Shown: in pieces, positions 1 through 8,763 of the stretch
How positions within the stretch are numbered: position 1 is the first letter of the stretch
Layout of the letters: each line of letters opens with the position of its first letter
Source: Microbispora oryzae
GTDB lineage: Bacteria; Actinomycetota; Actinomycetes; Streptosporangiales; Streptosporangiaceae
DNA: 64,000 nucleotides
Direction of reading: 5' to 3'
Assembly: GCF_017896165.1 (NCBI RefSeq)
Contig: NZ_JAFCNB010000011.1
Span: 124,001 to 188,000 of the forward strand
The notes under the pieces: model-generated
Seen by the model: only the letters and a program-made list of their open reading frames with translations
The model's database searches: none
What the model was told of the DNA's origin: nothing
Translations under genes and position numbers: made by a program

Positions 1-108
1 GCTGGGGGCGGTGGTCGCGCTCGCCGCCGTGGCGCTCACGGCGAGAGCGCCGCCGGCAAGCGCGGTGCCAAGTGCGAGTCCGGCGATGACCTTCTTGAGC
101 TTGGGCAT
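1..108 (-). CDS. Exported protein, N-terminal fragment (cut by window edge)
   Basis: Only the first 36 codons lie in the window. They begin with MPKLKKVIAGLALGTALAGG and continue as an alanine-rich stretch ending in an A-x-A-like site, so this is a typical Sec signal peptide: a basic n-region, a hydrophobic core, then a small-residue cleavage zone. A purine-rich ribosome-binding site (GAGAGGGG) lies just upstream of the ATG. Nothing of the mature protein can be seen, so its function is unknown. Confidence 0.7.
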   Translation of the reverse strand, partial: MPKLKKVIAGLALGTALAGGALAVSATAASATTAPS

Positions 109-453
109 TATGTGTCCCCTCTCTAAAGGATCAAGTGCCTGATTTGCACGATATGCCCGATTATCAAGGAATATCGCTTTATGACCGTTCGGCGGTCGTC
201 ACCCGCGATGCCAATGATTTCCAGCCCGAATGAGCGATAAACGGCGATCTACACTGTTTGATGCCTTATTGTTCACATAAGGCCAGATGCATGTCATTTA
301 TGACGCTTTTATCCCATGATGTCCGGTTCTCTGATCCGCTTCGGTGCCATCTCCAGTGGGAGAGCCGAAGGACTGCGAACTGCGCCCCGTGCTGACCGGC
401 CCGCAGTAGGCGACGGTACGGGGACGGGAGCCAGGCGAAAGCCGCTCGACCGG
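109..453. other. Intergenic region, AT-rich promoter stretch
   Basis: The first half (about 115-315) is clearly less GC-rich than its surroundings and must hold the promoter of the leftward exported-protein gene. A short dyad, CTTAT-N7-ATAAG, lies near 266-282. The second half is downstream of the leftward lipoprotein gene. I see no gene with coding-like codon use and no strong terminator here. Confidence 0.4.
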
Positions 454-1125
454 TCAGTCCAGCCAGATGACGATGCCGGTCCGGCCGTTGAGCACAGCCG
501 CGACACCCGCCCGTATGGCGCGGTCGGCGCGCTCCGGCGTGAAGGTGGCCGGATCGTACGCGGACGACATGCCGAGTCCCTCGCCACGGAACGAGGCGCC
601 GGTCCAGTCGGCGGCGGTGACGTTCTCCGTGGGCTCGGCCAGTTCGGCGCCGACCACGAGGAACTGCTGGGCGAGGTGGCTGGCGGTGACCAGGGCCAGG
701 GGGTCGATGAGGTCGTTGCCCGCGCTGATGATGAGGTCGGGTGCCATGTCGATCGCCCGGACGATGCTCGGAACGTACTGGTCGGGGGCCGTGGCTTCGA
801 TGGTCCTGATGCTGACGTCCTGCTCCTCGGCCCACTTCGTCACGGCGTTCACCAGCGTCGTCGTCTGCGCCTCCTTCCCCGCGGTGAGCAGCACCACGCG
901 GTAGCCCTCCGACGGGCGGACCCCGTTCCAGGAGCCGGTGCGCGGCGTGATCGTGGCCTCCGGGGCGGGTGACTCCGCCGGCCAGAACCCGGGGCCGAGG
1001 CTGCCGACGGCGCTGGGCTTCGGGTGCGGCCGGGACCAGTCGTCGCCTGAGCCGCATCCGCTGACCAGTGCGGCGGTCGTGACTGCCGCGGCCAGCGCGC
1101 CGACGGCCAGAAGTCGGGGGCGCAT
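454..1125 (-). CDS. BMP/PBP1-like solute-binding lipoprotein
   Basis: The 223-residue product has a lipoprotein signal peptide with lipobox VSGC (Cys about residue 24), so the mature protein is probably tethered to the outer face of the membrane. After a Pro-rich linker, the alternating beta/alpha pattern (VVLLTAG, PDLIISAGNDL, QFLVVGAE) resembles the type 1 periplasmic-binding fold of BMP/PnrA-like proteins, which bind nucleosides or related solutes. It is shorter than usual BMP proteins (about 330-350 residues) and has no ABC permease genes beside it, so it may be a stand-alone sensor or binding protein. The ATG is preceded by GAAGGA. It is divergent from the HupE-like gene. The fold assignment is moderate and the ligand unknown. 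Confidence 0.6.
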   Translation of the reverse strand: MRPRLLAVGALAAAVTTAALVSGCGSGDDWSRPHPKPSAVGSLGPGFWPAESPAPEATITPRTGSWNGVRPSEGYRVVLLTAGKEAQTTTLVNAVTKWAEEQDVSIRTIEATAPDQYVPSIVRAIDMAPDLIISAGNDLIDPLALVTASHLAQQFLVVGAELAEPTENVTAADWTGASFRGEGLGMSSAYDPATFTPERADRAIRAGVAAVLNGRTGIVIWLD

Positions 1126-1300
1126 GGGGATCGTCCTTCGAGGTGGCGGGAAGTGCGCCTACTTCCTACCTCAACGCTTCCGGTCCGCGGGGCGCGGGCC
1201 GGACCGACCAGGGGTTCGATTGTCACTGTTTGCCGGTGAGCTGCCGTTCGTTCATCTCTGTCCAGCAGATTTCGGTAGCCAAACCGGAAAAGGAGTCACA

Positions 1301-2512
1301 TTGTTCCCCGCCGCTCGGCGTCGTGCCTGTGCTGTCATCGCCGCCGTGGCTGTAGCCGTTCTGCTCAGCGCCATGCCTGCTCTCGCCCACGGATTCAGCT
1401 CGACCGTGTACGCCGACCTCAGCTCGCCCGGAACCGGGCACGTCCAGGCCCGGCTGGAGTTGGAGTACGACCTGCTGGTCGTCTCCGCCGCCGACTACGA
1501 GAAGGACGATCCGCTCTTCCAGACCGGCAACGCGGCGTTCGAGGCGGGCGACACGCCGGAGCAGAAGGCCGCGCTCGACGCCCACGCGAACTCGGTCGTC
1601 GCGTACGTCACGAAGCACTTCGGCGTGACGGCACAGGGCAGGGCGTGCACCCCGGTCCGGGACGGCGGCTTCGGCATCGTGCGACGCGAAGGAGTGCCGT
1701 ATGCCGTGGTGGTCCTCGACTACCGGTGTGCGGAGCCGGCCGAGGCGCACGAGGTGCGCAGCGGGGTGTTCCCGGACTCCGAGGGATATGTGCGCGGCAC
1801 CAAGACGATCGTGACGTACGACCTCGACCTGAGGTCCGGCAGCACCGCCCTCGACACGCAGCACCCCTCGTTCTCCACCCGGCAGTCGTGGACCGAGCGG
1901 TTCTGGGAGTTCTTCCGGCTCGGCGCCGAGCACCTGCTCACGGGTCTCGACCACATCCTGTTCCTGCTGGCGCTCATCGCGGGATCACGGCGCCTGCGGG
2001 AGATCGTGCTGGCGGCGACGACCTTCACGCTCGCCCACTCGGTGACCTTCATCCTCGCCGCCCTCGGCCTCGTGCAGGTGCCCGCGTCGTTCGTGGAGCC
2101 TGTCATCGCCCTCTCGATCGCGGTCGTGGCCGGCTGGCACCTGTGGCGTCTGTGGCGACGCCGGTCGCACGCCACAGACCTGGAAACGGCCGGCCACGGC
2201 CACCTGAGCCTCGACCGCGCGGGCTGGACGCGGCTCGCGGTGGTCTTCTGCTTCGGCCTCGTGCACGGACTCGGCTTCGCCTCGGCCCTGGGGATCGAAC
2301 AGGCCTGGTCCTGGCGGCTCCTGTGGTCCCTGCTGGTGTTCAACGTGGGCATCGAGGTCGTGCAGCTGTCGATCATCGCCGCCGTCTTCCCGCTGCTCGC
2401 CCTGCTGCGCCGCCGCCGTCCGGTCGCCGGACTGTGGGCGACCGGGGCGACCGCGGCGGGGGTGTCCGTGATGGGCCTGGTGTGGTTCGTCCAGCGGGTT
2501 CTCGGGCTCTGA
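1301..2512 (+). CDS. HupE/UreJ-like membrane protein with secreted N-terminal domain
   Basis: I chose the TTG at 1301 because GGAG sits five bases upstream and the peptide then starts directly with a signal sequence ending in ALAHG (403 residues). Residues about 25-200 form an extracytoplasmic domain of unknown function. The C-terminal half has about six membrane segments with the histidine motifs of the HupE/UreJ family (HLLTGLDHILFLLA, TLAHSVTF, GLVHGLGFA). HupE proteins are putative nickel/cobalt permeases. Here no hydrogenase or urease genes are near, and the metal or substrate is unknown. The next gene encodes a secreted metallophosphoesterase, so a role in metal or phosphate handling at the cell surface is possible, but this is inference. 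Confidence 0.75.
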   Translation: MFPAARRRACAVIAAVAVAVLLSAMPALAHGFSSTVYADLSSPGTGHVQARLELEYDLLVVSAADYEKDDPLFQTGNAAFEAGDTPEQKAALDAHANSVVAYVTKHFGVTAQGRACTPVRDGGFGIVRREGVPYAVVVLDYRCAEPAEAHEVRSGVFPDSEGYVRGTKTIVTYDLDLRSGSTALDTQHPSFSTRQSWTERFWEFFRLGAEHLLTGLDHILFLLALIAGSRRLREIVLAATTFTLAHSVTFILAALGLVQVPASFVEPVIALSIAVVAGWHLWRLWRRRSHATDLETAGHGHLSLDRAGWTRLAVVFCFGLVHGLGFASALGIEQAWSWRLLWSLLVFNVGIEVVQLSIIAAVFPLLALLRRRRPVAGLWATGATAAGVSVMGLVWFVQRVLGL

Positions 2513-2625
2513 GATCACAACTTCTGACTAGCGCTACGGTCCGCCCACCTGACGTTCACCTCCAGGACTCCCAGCTTCGGAACCTTTACAAAGCACTTAT
2601 TTCCCCTCAAATGGACGGAAACCCG

Positions 2626-4155
2626 ATGAAGTTCCATAACCGGACACAGGGCCGCGGGCCTGTTCGGCAGCGGGTAGCTGTGGGCGCCGCCGCGTTGGCC
2701 ATGGGCGTCACCGCCGTGTTCGGCAGCGGCCTGATGGCGGCTCACGCCGACGCGGCGACCGCCAGCGGCATCATCCTGGGCGTGGGCGCCACCGAGGCGC
2801 AGCGCGTTGTGTCCTGGTACTCCTCGGCCGGCACCGCGCAGGTGGTCCAGGTCGCCCCGGCCTCCCAGGTGCGCAACGGCGAGTTCCCCAAGAACGCCGT
2901 CACCATCTCGGCCACGGTCACCGCGAACAAGGTCAACGGTGGCTTCAACGGCCACGCCGTCATCGACGGCCTGAAGCAGAACACCTCGTACTCCTACCGG
3001 GTGGGCACCGAGGGCGCCTGGTCCTCGACCTACTCGTTCACGACCCAGAACTTCAACGGGAACAGCTTCGACTTCCTGTTCTTCGGCGACCCGCAGATCG
3101 GTTCGTCGGGCGACGTCGCGAAGGACGGCGCCGGCTGGGCGGACACCCTCAACGTCGCCACCGCGGCCGACCCGAAGGCCGAGCTCCTGGTCTCCGGCGG
3201 CGACCAGATCGACAGCGCCAACAACGAGACGCAGTGGAACGCGTTCCTCGCGTCGGACAAGCTGCGTTCGTACCCGTGGGCCGCCACCATCGGCAACCAC
3301 GACGTCGGCGGCAAGGCGTACGAGCAGCACTTCTGGACGCCGAACACCGACCGTTCCGCGCCGTACTACAACGGCGACGTGAACACCCGCTCGGGCGGTG
3401 ACTACTGGTTCATGTACAAGAGCGTGCTGTTCATCGACATCAACAGCAACGCCTACGCCAACGGCGCCGACGCCGCGCACATCGGTTACATCACCGACGT
3501 GATCAAGAACCACGGTGCCAAGGCCAAGCACACGGTGCTCGTCTACCACCACTCGATCTACTCGCCGGCCGACCACGCCAACGACGGCGACAACAAGCTG
3601 CGCCGCCAGGACTTCCCGACCGCCTTCTCCAAGCTCGGCGTCGACCTGGTCCTGCAGGGCCACGACCACAGCTACTCGCGTAGCTACGTCATCAAGAACG
3701 GCAAGAAGGCCGACCCGGCCGAGCAGCCCGGTGCCGCCGCGGTCGCCGAGGGTCCCGGTGGCGTCATCTACGTGACGGCGAACTCCGCGTCGGGTTCGAA
3801 GTACTACGACATCACCGCTCCGGACGTCACCAAGGACCCGAACTACGGCCCCGACCCGCTCAACCCCAAGAGCCACTGGGCCAACTCGGTGCAGAACCAG
3901 GAGCACGTCCGCACCTACGTCAAAGTCCAGGTGCGCGGCGAGAAGCTCGTCGTCGAGAACATCCGCAGCGGCACCTGCGCCGCCCCCAACGCCGCCGTGG
4001 AGCTGGGCAGGGATTCCTGGTGCGGCCCGAACGACGGCAAGGACGCCGCTCTGCCGGTCGGCTCCAGGGTCGACAGTGTCGTGATCCACACCAACAGCGG
4101 CAGGGCCGAGGAGCAGGAGCAGGCCACGGCCGATGCCGCCGCGTGGCTCCAGTAG
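2626..4155 (+). CDS. Secreted purple-acid-phosphatase-like metallophosphoesterase
   Basis: The 509-residue protein has an N-terminal signal peptide (cleavage after AHADA), then a fibronectin-like domain typical of the purple acid phosphatase N-terminus, and a calcineurin-like phosphoesterase domain. The metal-binding blocks are all present: GDPQIG (154), GGDQID (191), GNHD (223), VYHHS (H308/H309) and GHDHS (345). It should hydrolyse phosphomonoesters outside the cell using a dinuclear metal centre. I favour the ATG at 2626 (GACGGAAA upstream); an in-frame ATG at 2611 is the alternative and adds five residues. It follows the HupE-like gene by 113 bases and ends before a strong hairpin. Confidence 0.85.
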   Translation: MKFHNRTQGRGPVRQRVAVGAAALAMGVTAVFGSGLMAAHADAATASGIILGVGATEAQRVVSWYSSAGTAQVVQVAPASQVRNGEFPKNAVTISATVTANKVNGGFNGHAVIDGLKQNTSYSYRVGTEGAWSSTYSFTTQNFNGNSFDFLFFGDPQIGSSGDVAKDGAGWADTLNVATAADPKAELLVSGGDQIDSANNETQWNAFLASDKLRSYPWAATIGNHDVGGKAYEQHFWTPNTDRSAPYYNGDVNTRSGGDYWFMYKSVLFIDINSNAYANGADAAHIGYITDVIKNHGAKAKHTVLVYHHSIYSPADHANDGDNKLRRQDFPTAFSKLGVDLVLQGHDHSYSRSYVIKNGKKADPAEQPGAAAVAEGPGGVIYVTANSASGSKYYDITAPDVTKDPNYGPDPLNPKSHWANSVQNQEHVRTYVKVQVRGEKLVVENIRSGTCAAPNAAVELGRDSWCGPNDGKDAALPVGSRVDSVVIHTNSGRAEEQEQATADAAAWLQ

Positions 4156-4220
4156 CCGACCGAGGCGGTGCCGGGACCCTCAGGCGCGCACCGCGCTGAG
4201 CTGATCGGCCCCTCTCACCT

Positions 4221-4254
4221 GGTGGGGTGGGCACCGTCCGGGGCCCACCCCACC
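4221..4254 (+). terminator. Terminator-like hairpin after the metallophosphoesterase gene
   Basis: A perfect 12-base inverted repeat, GGTGGGGTGGGC pairing with GCCCACCCCACC across a 10-base loop, lies between the phosphoesterase stop and the next start. There is no U-tract, as is common for actinobacterial terminators. It could also act as an mRNA-stabilising 3' end, with some readthrough into the next gene. Confidence 0.65.
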
Positions 4255-4288
4255 ATCCGTGTTTTCATATCCAGCCGAGGATCACCAG

Positions 4289-5314
4289 ATGCCCAGACCG
4301 CGTAAGACAACGGCAGCGCTCGCCCAGGCCACCGCCGTGGTGCTGCTCACCGCGCTCGGCCTTCTCACCGCAGGGGCGGGGCCCGCCGCGGCGGCGGATG
4401 GTGCCGGCTCCTGGACGGTCGCGACGGCGTCCAACGACTTCGGGTCCGGCCGGCAGAACTACAGCTACACCATCAATCCGGGCGAGCAGGTCGAGGACGG
4501 CCTCGTGGTCGCCAACCACGGCACCACGCCGCTGCGCCTCGCCGTGTACGCCGCCGACGGGTTCACCGACAAGGGGGGCCGGCTCGACCTGCTCACCCAG
4601 GACGTGAAGTCGACGCGGGTGGGCGCGTGGGTTCACCCGGGCGGTCGCGACGTGACGGTCCCGCCGGGAAAGTCGGCCGAGGTGCCGTTCACGGTCACCC
4701 TTCCGGCCGACGCCGCCCCCGGCGAATACCTGGGCGGCATCGTCACCGCCCCGGCGCAGGCCGCCGGAACCGACCGTCTCGGCATCCGGATCCGGCTGCG
4801 CGTGGGCGGTGAACTCAAGCCGGGCCTGTCGGTGGAGAACCTGAACGTGCGCTACTCGGGCCCGTCGAATCCGTTCGGTGCGGGCGACGCCACCGTCACG
4901 TACACGATCCGCAACACGGGCAACGCGATCCTCACCGCACGGCAGGCGGTGTCGGTGTCCGGTCCCTTCGGACGCTCGGAAGTACGCGCGGGGGGCATCG
5001 GCGACACGCCCCAGCTCCTCCCGGGCGAGACCTGGAAGGTCTCCGTGCCGGTGCACGGAGTGGCTCCCCTGCTCAGACTGACGGGGACGGTGACCCTGCT
5101 CCCGCTGCTCACCGACTCGGCGAACTCGGTCGCCCCGCTCGCCGTCGTCGAAACGGCGGCGCACACGTGGACCGCGTCCTGGCTGATCCTGCTTGTCTTC
5201 GTTGTCTGTGCGCTTATGGTCGCGGCTCTGGCCATCCGCCGCCGCCGTCCCGGGCACCGCGAGGGCGCCGACATCCCTGAGGTCGCCAATTCGGCCGCGC
5301 GATCGCATGCGTAA
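4289..5314 (+). CDS. Membrane-anchored surface protein, DUF916/WxL-like
   Basis: The 341-residue product has an N-terminal signal peptide ending near AAAAD, a long beta-rich extracytoplasmic region, one C-terminal membrane helix (WLILLVFVVCALMVAALAI) and a short basic cytoplasmic tail. The pattern (INPGEQVEDGLVVANHG, PGEYLGGI, a second Ig-like module with VTYTIRNTGN) resembles DUF916 and WxL-interacting surface proteins, which bind peptidoglycan or other surface proteins. GAGG eight bases before the ATG supports the start. It may share transcription with the upstream phosphatase. The function is not established. Confidence 0.65.
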   Translation: MPRPRKTTAALAQATAVVLLTALGLLTAGAGPAAAADGAGSWTVATASNDFGSGRQNYSYTINPGEQVEDGLVVANHGTTPLRLAVYAADGFTDKGGRLDLLTQDVKSTRVGAWVHPGGRDVTVPPGKSAEVPFTVTLPADAAPGEYLGGIVTAPAQAAGTDRLGIRIRLRVGGELKPGLSVENLNVRYSGPSNPFGAGDATVTYTIRNTGNAILTARQAVSVSGPFGRSEVRAGGIGDTPQLLPGETWKVSVPVHGVAPLLRLTGTVTLLPLLTDSANSVAPLAVVETAAHTWTASWLILLVFVVCALMVAALAIRRRRPGHREGADIPEVANSAARSHA

Positions 5315-5357
5315 ACCCGGTGACGCCGGCGATCATCCCCGGGATACTGGGTCGCCC

Positions 5358-6104
5358 ATGGATGAGGTCGAACTGGTCGTCGCCCATTCCGAGCGGGCGA
5401 CCCTGCGCGTCGGCGACATGTTCCTGAAGGTGGACGCCGATCAGGCGCGCATCGACGTGGAGGTCGAGGCGATGGCCCTGGCGCCGGTCCCGACCCCGAA
5501 GGTCCTGTGGCACAAGCCGCACGTGCTCGCGATCGCCGCGGTCCCGGGGACGGCGCTCGGCCGCCTCGGCGAGCCGTCGACCGCGTCTCCGGCGGCGTGG
5601 GCCGCGGCGGGCGCCGCCATCAGGAAGCTGCACGACGCGCCGTTGCCGCCCCGGCCTGGCCGGGCCGGCCGGGGCACCGACGAGTTGGCGGCCGAACTCG
5701 ACGGCGAGTGCGAGTGGCTCGTGACGAACGGCGTCCTGCCCGCCGGCCTGGTCACCCGCAACCGCCAGGTCGCCGAGGCCGCGTTCCGGCCGTGGGCTCC
5801 GGTGTTCACGCACGGCGACCTGCAGATCGGTCACGTGTTCGTCGACGGCGACGAGATCACGGGCATCATCGACTGGTCCGAGGCGGGCCGAGGTGATGCC
5901 CTGTTCGACCTCGCCATCCTGACGCTCGGACATGAGGAGCGTCTCGGCGACGTCGTCGCCGGCTATGGCACCGACGTCGACCTCGACGTGATCCGCGCGT
6001 GGTGGTCGTTGCGGAGCCTGCTGGTGGTTCGCTGGCTGGCCGAGCACGGCTTCGACCCGTTCGCGCCGGGCTGTGAGATCGACGTGCTGAGATCCCGGAT
6101 GTAA
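5358..6104 (+). CDS. APH-family small-molecule kinase (aminoglycoside phosphotransferase-like)
   Basis: The 248-residue protein shows the bilobed APH kinase fold. The catalytic loop is HGDLQIGHVFVDG, followed by the metal-binding GIIDWSEA. The Asn usually found four residues after the HGD aspartate block is His here. I recall related actinobacterial sequences with HVFVD at this point, so this is probably a subfamily trait. Members phosphorylate hydroxyl groups of small molecules, and the substrate cannot be read from sequence. It is not in an obvious resistance island, so an antibiotic substrate should not be assumed. Confidence 0.75.
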   Translation: MDEVELVVAHSERATLRVGDMFLKVDADQARIDVEVEAMALAPVPTPKVLWHKPHVLAIAAVPGTALGRLGEPSTASPAAWAAAGAAIRKLHDAPLPPRPGRAGRGTDELAAELDGECEWLVTNGVLPAGLVTRNRQVAEAAFRPWAPVFTHGDLQIGHVFVDGDEITGIIDWSEAGRGDALFDLAILTLGHEERLGDVVAGYGTDVDLDVIRAWWSLRSLLVVRWLAEHGFDPFAPGCEIDVLRSRM

Positions 6105-6168
6105 GGCTGCGCGGGCCCGGAGCGCACGAGCGCGATGCCCGACAGGACCTTCCGGTTGTCCAGGCGTT

Positions 6169-6954
6169 CTAAGAGCCCAGTTTGTCGGCCGGGCCGTTTC
6201 TGGCGAGGCGACGCATGATCCCGGGGGTGACCCTCCACAGTGCGTGGGCCAGTTTGGCGTCAAGCCCGACCGAGACCAGCGGCGGGTTCTTCCGCACCGC
6301 CCTCAGAATCGCCGCCGCCACCGTCTCGGGCGGTAGTGCCTTGAGGTATTGCTTGGTCATCCGGGCGCGCGCCAGGGCCTGCTCCTCCGGGCTGCGGCCG
6401 ACGAACCGCGTCGTCTCGGTGATCGGTGTCCTGATTCGCCCGGGACAGACCACCGTCACTCCGACCCCATGGTTCGCCATCTCTCCGCGCAGGCATTCGG
6501 AGAACATGACTACTGCCGACTTCGTCGCCGCGTAGGCGGACAGTGAGCGGGACGGGGCGAAGGCCGCGGCCGAGGCCACGTTGACGATGTGCCCGGATCC
6601 ACGCTCGGCCATCGCGGGTGCGAAGGACTGGGCGCCGTGAACCACGCCGAACAAGTTGACTCCGACGATCCGCGCCCAGTCGTCGGCCGTGGTCTCGAGG
6701 AAGGGCCCGGACATGCCGATACCAGCGTTGCTGACCAGCACGTCGGGCACGCCGAAATCCCGTAGGACCTCCATAGCGAACCACTCCACCCACTCGGCGT
6801 CGGAAACGTCCATCCGGTAGCCGCACACGCCATCATCGGTCGGTTTGGTCAGATCGGTCCCGATCACACGGGCGCCGGCGGCGGCGAAGGCACGTGCGGT
6901 GGCCTTCCCGATGCCGCTCGCCGCGCCGGTCACGACCACCAGCTTGCCCTCCAC
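6169..6954 (-). CDS. Short-chain dehydrogenase/reductase (EphD C-terminal-like)
   Basis: The 261-residue enzyme has the dinucleotide motif TGAASGIG (9-16), NAG (76-78), and the catalytic set N100, S128, Y141, K145. It closely recalls the reductase half of the hydrolase-SDR fusion EphD, but no hydrolase domain is encoded upstream. I chose GTG 6954 because TACAAT lies seven bases upstream, as in leaderless transcripts, and because a longer reading would overlap the divergent HD gene's leader. An alternative start at 7095 would add 47 poorly conserved residues. The substrate is unknown. Confidence 0.8.
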   Translation of the reverse strand: MEGKLVVVTGAASGIGKATARAFAAAGARVIGTDLTKPTDDGVCGYRMDVSDAEWVEWFAMEVLRDFGVPDVLVSNAGIGMSGPFLETTADDWARIVGVNLFGVVHGAQSFAPAMAERGSGHIVNVASAAAFAPSRSLSAYAATKSAVVMFSECLRGEMANHGVGVTVVCPGRIRTPITETTRFVGRSPEEQALARARMTKQYLKALPPETVAAAILRAVRKNPPLVSVGLDAKLAHALWRVTPGIMRRLARNGPADKLGS

Positions 6955-6961
6955 GGTCGGG

Positions 6962-6967
6962 ATTGTA
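6962..6967 (-). promoter_or_regulatory. Probable -10 element of a leaderless SDR transcript
   Basis: TACAAT on the minus strand ends seven bases before the GTG of the SDR gene, so transcription would start at or within a base of the start codon. A weak -35 (TGACGG) is about 18 bases further upstream. There is no Shine-Dalgarno sequence. Confidence 0.45.
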
Positions 6968-7128
6968 GGCACGCAGGGCACCGGGCCGTCAGAGATCCGC
7001 GGTTTCGCCTGTCTGGATATAGGTGATTCCTGGCCGTACGGAGGCGGCGGCACGTGTGGGTCGGCGAGCAGCATGGAAGTCGGACATACGGCCACGTAGC
7101 CGACACGCCTCCTGGAAAGTCAGAGGTC

Positions 7129-7767
7129 ATGCCAGAGGTCATCGCGGGGCTGGAGATTCCTGAGACGGCGGCGGTCGCCGATGCGACCCGGCTGATCCAG
7201 GAGACGACCAGCCCGCTCATCTACCACCACTCCCGGCGGGTCTTCTTCTTCGGCCTGATCCACGCTCACCAACTCGGCGTGAGGCCGGACCCGGAGCTGC
7301 TCTACCTGGCGGCCATGTTCCACGACACCGGCCTGCTGACCCCCTTCTCCGCGGTGGAACAGCGCTTCGAGGTCGACAGCGCCGACCACGCGCAGAAGTT
7401 CCTCCTGCAGCGGGGGTTCCCGGCGGCCGCCGCCGAGACCGTCTGGACGGCGATCGCGCTGCACACCACCCCGGGCATCCCCGGCCGGATGGCCCCGGAA
7501 ATCGCGACCACCCACCTCGGGGTCCTGACCGACATACTCGGCTTCGGCCTGGACGGACTGGAACACGATCAGCTCGACGAAATCCTCGCCGTCCACCCGC
7601 GAGGGGACTTCAAGAACGAGTTCCTGCGCGCCTACCTCGACGGGCTCAAGAACCGCCCCGAGACGACGAACGGCACCGTGAACTCCGACGTGCTCGAACA
7701 CTTCATCCCCGGCTTCCGGCGGGTGACAACCGTCGAGCTCATCCTCGGCTCGCCCTGGCCGAGCTGA
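7129..7767 (+). CDS. HD-domain protein
   Basis: The 212-residue product carries the metal-binding signature of HD phosphohydrolases: H33/H34 in IYHHSRR, the defining H65-D66 in AAMFHDTG, and later His residues in AIALHTTPG. It resembles HD proteins annotated as cyanamide-hydratase-like or general metal-dependent phosphohydrolases. The ATG at 7129 was chosen because GGAAAG precedes it and the domain starts soon after. It is divergent from the SDR gene and 57 bases upstream of the oxidoreductase gene, so a three-gene unit with the latter is possible. The substrate is unknown. Confidence 0.75.
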   Translation: MPEVIAGLEIPETAAVADATRLIQETTSPLIYHHSRRVFFFGLIHAHQLGVRPDPELLYLAAMFHDTGLLTPFSAVEQRFEVDSADHAQKFLLQRGFPAAAAETVWTAIALHTTPGIPGRMAPEIATTHLGVLTDILGFGLDGLEHDQLDEILAVHPRGDFKNEFLRAYLDGLKNRPETTNGTVNSDVLEHFIPGFRRVTTVELILGSPWPS

Positions 7768-7824
7768 CCGGAATCACACACCCGATGCCCCCCACAACCA
7801 CCCCGTACCGACGGAAGGATCAAC

Positions 7825-8763
7825 ATGCAAGCGATCACCGTGCGAGACCGTGACGCGGGTGTCGGCGGGCTCACCCTGACCGACATGCCCTACCCCCACG
7901 CCGCGGAGAACGACGTCGTCGTGCGCGTGCACGCCGCGGGTTTCACCCCCGGAGAGCTCGACTGGCCGGCTACGTGGACCGATCGCGCCGGCCGCGACCG
8001 GACACCCACCATCCCCGGGCACGAGCTGTCCGGAGTCGTGGTCGAGCTCGGCTACGGAACCACCGGCCTCACCGTGGGCCAACGGGTGTTCGGACTGACC
8101 GACTGGACCCGCGACGGATCTCTGGCCGAATACACCGCGGTGGAGGCACGCAACCTCGCGCCCCTCGCGGCCGGCATCGACCACACGGTGGCCGCCGCGC
8201 TGCCGATCTCCGGACTGACCGCATGGCAGGCACTGTTCGACCACGCGGACCTCACGACCGGCCAGACCGTCCTCATCCACGGCGCCGCGGGCGGCGTCGG
8301 CTCGATCGCCGTCCAGCTCGCGCGCGAGGTGGGCGCCCGCGTGATCGGCACCGGCCGGGCCGACGACCGTGATGTCGTGCTCGGCCTCGGTGCGCAGGCC
8401 TTCCTCGACCTGGACGCCGGCGATCTGCGGCACGCCGGTGAGGTGGACGTGGTGCTCGACGTCATCGGCGGCGAGATCCTCGAGCGATCGGCCGAACTGG
8501 TACGCCCAGGGGGCACCCTCGTCACCATCGTCATGCCGCCGACCGTGTGGCCCAAGAACGGGCGAGCCGTCTTCTTCGTCGTCGAACCCGACCGCGCCCG
8601 GCTGACCGACCTCGCTCAGCGCCTCCGAGACGGACGACTCAAGCCCATCGTCGGCGCCGTACGACCGCTCTCCGAGACGGCCGCCGCGTTCGCTCGCGAT
8701 CGCCGCACGCCCGGCAAAACGATCATCCAGGTCACGGACGAAAAAGGAGCAGAGCACTCATGA
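7825..8763 (+). CDS. NADP-dependent quinone oxidoreductase-type MDR
   Basis: The 312-residue protein belongs to the medium-chain dehydrogenase/reductase family without zinc ligands. It has the GroES-like N-terminal region (IPGHELSGVV) and the cofactor site HGAAGGVGSIAVQLA at about 152-166. Such enzymes reduce quinones or enones with NADPH. AAGGA stands six bases before the ATG. The stop codon overlaps the start of the cupin lipoprotein gene (ATGA), which indicates translational coupling. Confidence 0.85.
   Translation: MQAITVRDRDAGVGGLTLTDMPYPHAAENDVVVRVHAAGFTPGELDWPATWTDRAGRDRTPTIPGHELSGVVVELGYGTTGLTVGQRVFGLTDWTRDGSLAEYTAVEARNLAPLAAGIDHTVAAALPISGLTAWQALFDHADLTTGQTVLIHGAAGGVGSIAVQLAREVGARVIGTGRADDRDVVLGLGAQAFLDLDAGDLRHAGEVDVVLDVIGGEILERSAELVRPGGTLVTIVMPPTVWPKNGRAVFFVVEPDRARLTDLAQRLRDGRLKPIVGAVRPLSETAAAFARDRRTPGKTIIQVTDEKGAEHS

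Noticed and set aside
266-1057. A 263-codon minus-strand frame overlapping the BMP-like lipoprotein
   Set aside because: It is in another frame of a gene with a clear lipobox and signal peptide; its product is Arg/His-rich without features.
2515-4089. A 524-codon minus-strand frame opposite the metallophosphoesterase gene
   Set aside because: The plus strand encodes a complete enzyme with all metal-binding motifs; the antisense product is Val/Gly/Arg repeats.
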